Positions 1 through 3,438 of a DNA stretch of 7,011 nucleotides are shown piece after piece. Numbering within the stretch: position 1 is the stretch's first letter; the number at the start of each line of letters is the position of its first letter. This DNA is from an uncultured Oscillospiraceae bacterium (GTDB lineage: Bacteria > Bacillota > Clostridia > Oscillospirales > Oscillospiraceae): NCBI GenBank assembly GCA_937915075.1, contig CALDMA010000189.1, forward strand, positions 1 through 7,011. Reading direction: 5' to 3'. A model generated the notes under the pieces. That model saw only the letters and a program-made list of their open reading frames with translations. It ran no database searches and had not been told where the DNA came from. The translations under genes were made by a program, and so were the position numbers.

Positions 1-1
1 C

Positions 2-34
2 GAGGGCGGAGCCGCCGACGGCGGCGAAATCTAA
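2..34 (+). CDS. C-terminal tail of a host gene (partial)
   Basis: One forward frame reads EGGAADGGEI and then stops at TAA (32-34), directly before a strong hairpin terminator. An acidic, Gly/Ala-rich tail running into a shared terminator is what the end of a convergent host gene would look like. Only ten codons are visible, so no function can be given. It lies outside the integrated element. Confidence 0.4.
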   Translation, partial: EGGAADGGEI

Positions 35-69
35 AAAGAAAAGCATCGCAAAGCGATGCTTTTCTTTTT
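33..69. terminator. Bidirectional rho-independent terminator at the host junction
   Basis: A perfect 17-bp stem (33-49 with 53-69) closes on an AAA loop. Its core is GCATCGC/GCGATGC and its base is AAAAAGAAAA/TTTTCTTTTT, so each strand ends in a T-rich tract. It would end the host gene on the plus strand and the tRNA-Lys transcript on the minus strand. In the integrated state the integrase mRNA, which reads leftward, probably also ends here because no other terminator lies between. Confidence 0.85.
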
Positions 70-113
70 GGTGCCTCGTCGGGGATTCGAACCCCGGACA
101 CCCTGCTTAAAAG
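69..113 (-). tRNA. Displaced 3' fragment of tRNA-Lys(UUU): attachment site
   Basis: Read on the minus strand, this holds the anticodon loop CTTTTAA (113-107, anticodon TTT at 111-109), the 3' anticodon strand GCAGG, a 5-base variable loop, a perfect T arm (CGGGG-TTCGAAT-CCCCG), the 3' acceptor strand ACGAGGC, discriminator A, and an encoded CCA. The bases that should form the 5' anticodon strand (CCTGC expected) read TGCGC, and no D arm or 5' acceptor strand follows. The fragment therefore stops at the anticodon loop, a common crossover point for tyrosine integrases. This is the host tRNA end displaced by integration. The intact tRNA-Lys should be rebuilt at the element's right end, outside the window. 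Confidence 0.85.
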
Positions 114-154
114 GCGCAATAAACGCCATGATTACCAATGTATACCACAGTATT

Positions 155-174
155 TGACTTGCATCTGACTTGCA
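155..174. repeat. Direct repeat TGACTTGCA x2, possible integrase arm sites
   Basis: TGACTTGCA occurs at 155-163 and again at 166-174, spaced one helical turn apart (11 bp), between the attachment core and the integrase stop codon. Short spaced direct repeats beside the core are typical binding sites for the N-terminal arm-binding domain of Tn916/lambda-type integrases. TGACTTG also recurs on the minus strand at 1379-1373, just upstream of the integrase gene. The binding role is inferred. Confidence 0.5.
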
Positions 175-177
175 CGC

Positions 178-1350
178 TTACTCATTTTCCGCTTTTGAGT
201 TGCCCGACAGATAGGCGTCCAGCTTATCCACGGACTTCCTCTTGTGAATGGCATCGAGGTGTGTGTAGATCCTCAATGTCGTGGACACATCAGCATGGCC
301 CATCTGAGCACATGCCTGCACCACATCCACACCGGCCAGATAGAGCAGCGTGCAGAAGGTGTGCCGAAGCCAATGCATCGTGATGGGCGGGATCGTCATG
401 TCAAAGACCTTTGGGCCTGGTTTGCTGGATCTCATGCGCTCCAGATCTGCCGGTGTCCTTGTGCCATATTTGATATTCAGCTCCCGCATATAGGAGCGCC
501 ACAGCTTCGCCCACGCCGTTGCAGTCATGACCTCGCCTTTGGCGCTGTGAATCACAAGCAGGCCGTCTCTCGGCATAGCGGCCATATAGTCAGCCAGCCG
601 CTGCGGAATATCCACTGTCCGCATACCGGCATCTGATTTGGTAACGTGCCGGAGCGTAGGCGTACCGTTGGAATTATACTCGATCGTCTTGTTGACGGTG
701 ATCGTCCGTGCCTTCAGATCCACGTCATTCCATGTCAGCGCAGCCAGCTCACCGCGGCGCAGGCCCGAGAGCATCATAATGACCGCTACAGGCTGCGCAC
801 GGTGCGGCGTGTTCCAGATCCATTGTTGTTCCTCGGCGGTCAGAGCGCGGCGCTGCTCCGCTTTTCGGCCAACGGCGGCAAGCTCTACCTGCTCGACCGG
901 ATTCGTTGGAATGACACGGCCTACGGCCCGACGCATGATCTGTCTCATGGCCGAGCGATACAGATCTACGGTGCGCTGAGCGAGCCCCTGGTCGGACAGC
1001 GCGATCAATACCCGCTCCACATCGTCGGCACGCACCTGACCGATCTCATAGCCTGGCAGCTCCTCCTTCCAGAGCTTTACCGCTCTACGGTAGTTGTCCA
1101 TCTGCCGGCAGGTGATCTGTTCCTTCTCCTTCAGGCGAAGCCAATCATCCGCCCATGTGGCAAAGCTGTCACGTTGGGAGAGAACGTCAAGACCCTGCCC
1201 GAGCTGGAGCCTGACAGCGGTTTCCTTCTCCTTCAGCTCTGCCGGTGTCTTCGCATAGACGCTCTTATATTTGCGCTTGCCGTTTTCATCGCGGCCCAGA
1301 TAGATCTGAGAGCAATAACGCCCATCGGCGCGCTTCTTTGCTCTGGCCAT
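178..1350 (-). CDS. int: Tyrosine recombinase / phage integrase
   Basis: A 390-residue site-specific recombinase that would insert and excise the element at the tRNA-Lys site 65 bases downstream. The N-terminus (about 1-55, basic, with a DENGKRK turn) resembles the AP2-like arm-binding domain of Tn916-type integrases. Residues about 60-150 match a SAM-like core-binding domain. The catalytic domain carries the full set: R198 in SGLRRGEL, K238 in VTKSD, H326 and R329 in HWLRH, H352 in QMGH and the nucleophile Y362 in RIYTHL. Length is normal for the family and no frame damage is seen, so it should be active. The ATG at 1350 is supported by GGGGTG six bases upstream. It is transcribed toward the attachment site and away from the repressor. 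Confidence 0.97.
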   Translation of the reverse strand: MARAKKRADGRYCSQIYLGRDENGKRKYKSVYAKTPAELKEKETAVRLQLGQGLDVLSQRDSFATWADDWLRLKEKEQITCRQMDNYRRAVKLWKEELPGYEIGQVRADDVERVLIALSDQGLAQRTVDLYRSAMRQIMRRAVGRVIPTNPVEQVELAAVGRKAEQRRALTAEEQQWIWNTPHRAQPVAVIMMLSGLRRGELAALTWNDVDLKARTITVNKTIEYNSNGTPTLRHVTKSDAGMRTVDIPQRLADYMAAMPRDGLLVIHSAKGEVMTATAWAKLWRSYMRELNIKYGTRTPADLERMRSSKPGPKVFDMTIPPITMHWLRHTFCTLLYLAGVDVVQACAQMGHADVSTTLRIYTHLDAIHKRKSVDKLDAYLSGNSKAENE

Positions 1351-1361
1351 GTTCTCACCCC

Positions 1362-1390
1362 TTGCTTTTTGTCAAGTCATCGTATATAAT
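1362..1390 (+). promoter_or_regulatory. Forward promoter overlapping the integrase promoter
   Basis: TTGCTT (1362-1367), a 17-bp spacer and a perfect TATAAT (1385-1390) read to the right, with a start near 1397. No coding gene is evident in the next 240 bases, so the transcript is either a longer form of the toxin mRNA or a regulatory RNA, or the promoter acts by opposing integrase transcription. The -35 box lies inside a 15-base block that is repeated at the toxin promoter. Confidence 0.5.
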
Positions 1391-1415
1391 AATTATTGGA
1401 GCACATCGTTGTCGA
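1386..1415 (-). promoter_or_regulatory. Candidate integrase promoter
   Basis: On the minus strand TCGACA (1415-1410) and TATTAT (1391-1386) are separated by 18 bp, each one base from consensus. Start of transcription near 1379 would give a leader of about 29 bases before the integrase ATG. Its -10 box overlaps the -10 box of a forward promoter on the other strand, so the two should interfere. Confidence 0.5.
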
Positions 1416-1562
1416 CTGGTATCCTCTTAAGTGGGGTGTGACGGCGGTAGGCTCCAAGGATTGAGCTGGTCGCTGTCCAAACCCTCTTCTTTGAAGAGTA
1501 GAACAGCGTACCGGCTCTTTTTCTATCTTGCTTTTTGTCAAATTCTATGCTATTTTGTCTGT
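1391..1562. other. Gene-free stretch with one hairpin
   Basis: No convincing coding sequence is present; the short frames here lack ribosome sites. The only clear structure besides the promoters is an inverted repeat at 1471-1508: CGCTGT (1471-1476) pairs with ACAGCG (1503-1508), and inside it CTCTTC (1484-1489) pairs with GAAGAG (1493-1498) around a TTT loop. It lacks a T tract and is not a good terminator. Its role is unknown. Confidence 0.5.
1528..1556 (+). promoter_or_regulatory. Promoter of the holin-like toxin mRNA
   Basis: TTGCTT (1528-1533) and TATTTT (1551-1556) are 17 bp apart. The hexamers are only moderate (3/6 and 4/6). The predicted start, near 1562-1564, coincides with the first base of a block (1563-1572) that pairs with the mRNA 3' region, which supports it as the true 5' end. 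Confidence 0.55.
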
Positions 1563-1644
1563 GGCGCTGCCGAACCGCAGCGGTCAGCCCTCGACAGGGG
1601 GCAGCTTCTTTTGCCCCCTGATCTCACGAAAGGGGGGCTGCCCA
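1563..1644 (+). promoter_or_regulatory. Structured 5' leader of the toxin mRNA
   Basis: Several pairings compete. A 5' local hairpin forms from CGCTG (1565-1569) and CAGCG (1578-1582). A perfect 9-bp hairpin forms from CAGGGGGCA (1595-1603) and TGCCCCCTG (1612-1620). The ribosome site AGGGGGG (1631-1637) can be masked by CCCCCT (1614-1619), and GCTGCCC just before the ATG (1637-1643) can pair with GGGCAGC (1599-1605). Such metastable leaders are typical of type I toxin mRNAs, whose translation is held off by structure. The folds were found by eye and no energies were computed. Confidence 0.6.
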
Positions 1645-1731
1645 ATGGTTACATACTCGGACCTGTTCCAGTTTTGTATTCTCATCGTTGGTATTTGCGG
1701 CCTGTTTATCCAGGCGCATAAAAAGAAGTGA
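1645..1731 (+). CDS. Small holin-like membrane toxin (type I toxin-antitoxin)
   Basis: A 28-residue peptide: a short polar N-terminus (MVTYSDLFQF), one hydrophobic membrane segment (about residues 8-23) and a basic tail (HKKK). This is the pattern of the Firmicutes putative holin-like toxin family, in which the MVTYxDLF start is characteristic; such peptides are thought to insert in the membrane and depolarise or damage it. The start has a strong AGGGGGG seven bases upstream. It lies alone between integrase and repressor, with an antisense RNA overlapping its 3' end, as in TxpA/RatA of Bacillus. Family membership is from memory of the motif, and toxicity is inferred. Confidence 0.8.
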   Translation: MVTYSDLFQFCILIVGICGLFIQAHKKK

Positions 1732-1765
1732 CCGTCGGCACCCTGACAAGTACGGCGATCACTTC
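1720..1765 (-). terminator. Terminator of the antisense RNA
   Basis: GAAGTGATCGCCG (1765-1753) pairs with CGACGGTCACTTC (1737-1725) over 13 positions with one mismatch and one G-U, followed on the minus strand by TTTTT (1724-1720). On the plus strand the same hairpin is not followed by a T run, so toxin mRNA should read through it. Confidence 0.8.
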
Positions 1766-1812
1766 AAAGCACTTTTAGGGGGCTGACCGTTCCGGCAGCG
1801 CCCTTCGTTTAT
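1720..1812 (-). ncRNA. Antisense antitoxin RNA (RatA-like position)
   Basis: An RNA of about 93 bases is predicted from a promoter and a terminator that frame it exactly. It starts near 1812, reads leftward and ends in a T tract at 1724-1720, overlapping the last codons and the 3' untranslated region of the toxin mRNA. Its 5' part can form a stem-loop in which GCTGCCG pairs with CGG and CAGC around a GAA loop; its 3' part is the terminator stem. It is fully complementary to the 3' half of the toxin's end-to-end clamp. No reading frame with a ribosome site is seen in it. Expected role: bind the toxin mRNA and block translation or trigger RNase cleavage. Confidence 0.75.
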
Positions 1813-1818
1813 TCTTCA

Positions 1819-1847
1819 AGTATAGCCGTTCAAGTTCGTTTTGTCAA
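1819..1847 (-). promoter_or_regulatory. Strong promoter of the antisense RNA
   Basis: On the minus strand a perfect TTGACA (1847-1842), a 17-bp spacer and TATACT (1824-1819) form one of the best promoters in the window. It is clearly closer to consensus than the toxin promoter, as expected if antitoxin RNA must be in excess. Confidence 0.8.
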
Positions 1848-1880
1848 TGCTCTGCACTTCGGTGCAGGGCATTATTTTTT
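1846..1880 (+). terminator. Terminator of the toxin mRNA
   Basis: AATGCTCTGCAC (1846-1857) and GTGCAGGGCATT (1862-1873) form a 12-bp stem with one G-U around a TTCG tetraloop, followed by A and six T (1875-1880). It works only for rightward transcripts, since no T tract follows on the minus strand. It overlaps the stop codon of the convergent repressor gene. The toxin mRNA would be about 315 bases long. Confidence 0.85.
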
Positions 1881-2513
1881 ACCCTCTGCGGGAGATTCCG
1901 AGCCGCTTATGGGCGCTTCTGCAGGGAGGGAGGTATCTTCTGTTCCCTTGGCGGCATCCTGCGTGTCAGAACGCTGGTATCTGGGAATCTCGGTCAGTTC
2001 TGATACGCGCTTGACGGCCTCGGTCTTGCCGGAAGGGTTGAGTTTGTCAAATGCAGACAGTAATCGAATTCTATCCGGAGGCCTATTGTCAGCCTTCTTT
2101 CCTGTCAATATATCCTCGGGAACTCCGAGCAATTGAGAAATTTCTGGCAAATAGTCAAGATATGATGTTGATGACGCCTCTTTCCACTTGAACCATTCAT
2201 CAATTGGTAATCCGAGCTTTGAGCAAAATTCTTCGCCAGATAATCCTTCCCTTTTTACATCTTCAAGAATTCGATCGCGAATTCCGGCAGTTCTATATTC
2301 AAGAATTCCTTTTAAGTGATATGTTCCCAAAAGATAATCAACAGAAACCCCCAGTGCGTCGGCTATGCGCTGAAGGGTTTCTATTTTAGGATTTCGGAGA
2401 TCGTTTTCCCATTGCGCAATACTCTGAAACGATATACCTAATTTTTGACCTAATTCTTTTTGCGTCATTTTCGCGCTTTTTCTTGCGGCCTTTATACGCT
2501 GGCCAGTAGTCAT
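1872..2513 (-). CDS. Repressor with two HTH domains (CI-like)
   Basis: A 213-residue regulator expected to hold the early operon silent. Residues 5-62 are a classic XRE/Cro helix-turn-helix (TQKELGQKLGISFQSIAQWE). Residues about 80-138 repeat the same spacing more loosely (LSGEEFCSKLGLPIDEWFKW, then LPEISQLLGVPEDILTG), which suggests a second, degenerate HTH domain. Residues 148-180 carry the LLSAFDKLNPSGKTEAVKRV pattern common at the C-terminus of Firmicutes XRE proteins. The last 30 residues are polar and probably disordered. No LexA/S24 cleavage domain is present, so SOS self-cleavage is unlikely. The ATG at 2513 has GGGGTGATG upstream. The first two thirds are visibly AT-richer than the C-terminal part and the neighbouring genes. 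Confidence 0.9.
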   Translation of the reverse strand: MTTGQRIKAARKSAKMTQKELGQKLGISFQSIAQWENDLRNPKIETLQRIADALGVSVDYLLGTYHLKGILEYRTAGIRDRILEDVKREGLSGEEFCSKLGLPIDEWFKWKEASSTSYLDYLPEISQLLGVPEDILTGKKADNRPPDRIRLLSAFDKLNPSGKTEAVKRVSELTEIPRYQRSDTQDAAKGTEDTSLPAEAPISGSESPAEGKK

Positions 2514-2531
2514 TTACATCACCCCGTAAAC

Positions 2532-2559
2532 ATTATACCACACGCAAACAAAAATTCAA
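2532..2559 (-). promoter_or_regulatory. Repressor promoter
   Basis: On the minus strand TTGAAT (2559-2554), 16 bp and a perfect TATAAT (2537-2532) lie just upstream of the repressor. The start near 2525 leaves a short leader of about 12 bases that contains the ribosome site. The promoter sits back to back with the early promoter, about 20 bases away, as in lambdoid switch regions. Confidence 0.75.
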
Positions 2560-2579
2560 GCAAAAGATAGATAAAATGC

Positions 2580-2608
2580 TTGACTTTTGCATTTGATTGA
2601 AATATAAT
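2580..2608 (+). promoter_or_regulatory. Early-operon promoter
   Basis: TTGACT (2580-2585), 17 bp and a perfect TATAAT (2603-2608) read to the right, with a start near 2615, 30 bases before the Cro-like gene. Its spacer and start region are covered by the arms of a long inverted repeat, so a bound repressor would exclude RNA polymerase. Confidence 0.85.
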
Positions 2609-2634
2609 CAGAGCAGCTCAATCAAATGTAAAAG
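2584..2634. promoter_or_regulatory. Operator-like inverted repeat around the early promoter
   Basis: CTTTTGCATTTGATTGA (2584-2600) is the reverse complement of TCAATCAAATGTAAAAG (2618-2634) except at one position (G2589 opposite T2629). The arms are 17 bp with a 17-bp gap that holds the -10 box. The left arm is upstream of the transcription start, so this is a DNA site rather than an RNA hairpin. A further inverted pair, TCAAGCA (2556-2562) and TGCTTGA (2577-2583), lies between the two promoters. Likely binding sites for the repressor, the Cro-like protein, or both. Confidence 0.7.
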
Positions 2635-2645
2635 GAGGTGACATT

Positions 2646-2837
2646 ATGAGGATCAACCGTGAACGCTTCGCCGCTGCACTCGTCCGCATGGATCTCAACG
2701 GCAATCAGCTGGCGGCAAAGGACGGCGTATCCCGCGGAACTGTGACCGCAGTAAAAACCGGCAAGAGCTGTTCTCCGGAGACCGCTGAAAAACTGGCTGC
2801 GGTTCTGGGGCGCGAAATTATCGAGGAAGGGAACTAA
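2646..2837 (+). CDS. Small Cro-like HTH regulator
   Basis: A 63-residue protein that is almost entirely one XRE helix-turn-helix: NGNQLAAKDGVSRGTVTAVK supplies helices 2 and 3, and SPETAEKLAAVLGREI the last helices. First gene of the early operon, divergent from the repressor, which is the place of Cro in temperate phages. AAAGGAGGTG six bases before the ATG is an excellent ribosome site and fixes the start. The right operator arm reaches into this ribosome site. It could instead be an activator of later genes; its target is not shown by the sequence. Confidence 0.85.
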   Translation: MRINRERFAAALVRMDLNGNQLAAKDGVSRGTVTAVKTGKSCSPETAEKLAAVLGREIIEEGN

Positions 2838-2840
2838 CAA

Positions 2841-3203
2841 ATGATCGAATTACCGGAAGGGCTTGTCATAATTTCGGACGAGCATTGTTACATTGTGGGG
2901 AACCCTAGGAAAAGCCGTGGGAAGGGCGTTGAAATCAAGAATCCGAAGTACTGCGCCCACATAGATCAGGCGATCCAAGGTGCGATTGCCCTCATTCTGC
3001 GCTTGAAAGTGAAAAACAAAGAAATTACTACCTTGAGGCAGTTCCTTGATGAGCAAGCAAGCCTGAATCAGGAATTACGTGATATGCTAACACCGCAAAA
3101 TAGCGGTGGGGAAGCTGTGGAAACAAGGGGAGACGAGCCTGCAACCATCGCCGAGGGTAATTACATACCCGACAAGGCAGAAAGGAAAAAACGCCATGTA
3201 TAG
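2841..3203 (+). CDS. Hypothetical early protein with a helical middle
   Basis: A 120-residue protein that I cannot assign. The N-terminal 35 residues look like beta structure (LPEGLVIISDEHCYIVGN) followed by a basic loop (PRKSRGKG). Residues about 40-87 are strongly helical and may form a coiled coil. The tail is polar and ends in KAERKKRHV. It starts three bases after the Cro-like gene, using GAGGAAGG in that gene's last codons, so the two are translationally linked. Position suggests a role in the genetic switch or in early replication, but nothing in the sequence proves it. Confidence 0.75.
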   Translation: MIELPEGLVIISDEHCYIVGNPRKSRGKGVEIKNPKYCAHIDQAIQGAIALILRLKVKNKEITTLRQFLDEQASLNQELRDMLTPQNSGGEAVETRGDEPATIAEGNYIPDKAERKKRHV

Positions 3204-3438
3204 GCCAATGAGACAGAACAAGCCGCGCAGGGTGATCCATGACGTGGCCGAGCTTCCCGTCCTCTGCGATTGTGCCGAGGCCGGTCTGCTGCTCCGGCGC
3301 AATCCGGAAGTGATCGCCAAGATGGCAAAGGAAGGCGTCCTGAAGGGCGCAAAGCAAGGGCAGAGCTGGTTCTTCCGCCGTGACGATCTGGTGGAGTATA
3401 TGGACAAGCTCTTTGAAACAGGAGGTACAGGTGCATGA
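3196..3438 (+). CDS. Excisionase-like HTH (MerR-type) DNA-binding protein
   Basis: An 80-residue protein. Residues about 22-70 match the helix-turn-helix-17/excisionase pattern: a DCAEAGLLLRRNPEVIAKMA helix-turn-helix, a GVLKGAKQGQSWFF wing and the closing RRDDLVEYM helix. The ATG at 3196 is chosen over an upstream in-frame ATG at 3106 because AAAGGA precedes it at a usable distance and the upstream start would overlap the previous gene by 98 bases. It overlaps the previous gene by 8 bases and the next by 4 (ATGA). Expected role: bend DNA at the attachment site to direct excision. A regulatory role is possible. Confidence 0.8.
   Translation: MYRPMRQNKPRRVIHDVAELPVLCDCAEAGLLLRRNPEVIAKMAKEGVLKGAKQGQSWFFRRDDLVEYMDKLFETGGTGA

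Larger units (their letters stand above)
1361..1541. repeat. 15-base direct repeat CTTGCTTTTTGTCAA (two copies)
   Basis: Exact copies lie at 1361-1375 and 1527-1541. Each places TTGCTT 17 bp before a -10-like hexamer (TATAAT at 1385, TATTTT at 1551), so both copies may be promoter parts bound by one regulator. A shorter match, TTTTGTCAA, lies at 1839-1847 and is the -35 region of the antisense promoter on the other strand. Integrase arm sites are an alternative reading. Confidence 0.6.
1563..1802 (+). repeat. Nested inverted repeats joining the toxin mRNA 5' and 3' ends
   Basis: GGCGCTGCCG (1563-1572) is the exact reverse complement of CGGCAGCGCC (1793-1802), and CGGTCAGCCC (1581-1590) that of GGGCTGACCG (1780-1789). 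The order is nested, so both helices can form together, with 8 and 3 unpaired bases between them. A G-U and a C-G pair can extend the inner helix. In one transcript this forms a long-distance 5'-3' clamp around the toxin reading frame. Confidence 0.85.

Noticed and set aside
69..150. A complete tRNA-Lys gene
   Set aside because: The 5' anticodon strand does not pair, and no D arm or 5' acceptor strand follows, so only the 3' part is present.
646..1389. 247-codon forward frame opposite the integrase
   Set aside because: It lies on the antisense strand of a clearly conserved integrase with a full catalytic set, and its start has no convincing ribosome site.
1431..1721. 96-codon forward frame over the toxin region
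   Set aside because: No ribosome site, and it crosses the structured leader; the 28-codon holin-like frame explains the region better.
1725..1765. Terminator for the toxin mRNA on the plus strand
   Set aside because: The hairpin forms, but the bases after it on the plus strand are AAAGC; the T tract is only on the minus strand, so it serves the antisense RNA.
3106..3195. Upstream ATG start for the excisionase-like gene
   Set aside because: It would add 30 residues read from inside the previous gene; the ATG at 3196 has its own ribosome site and gives a normal family length.
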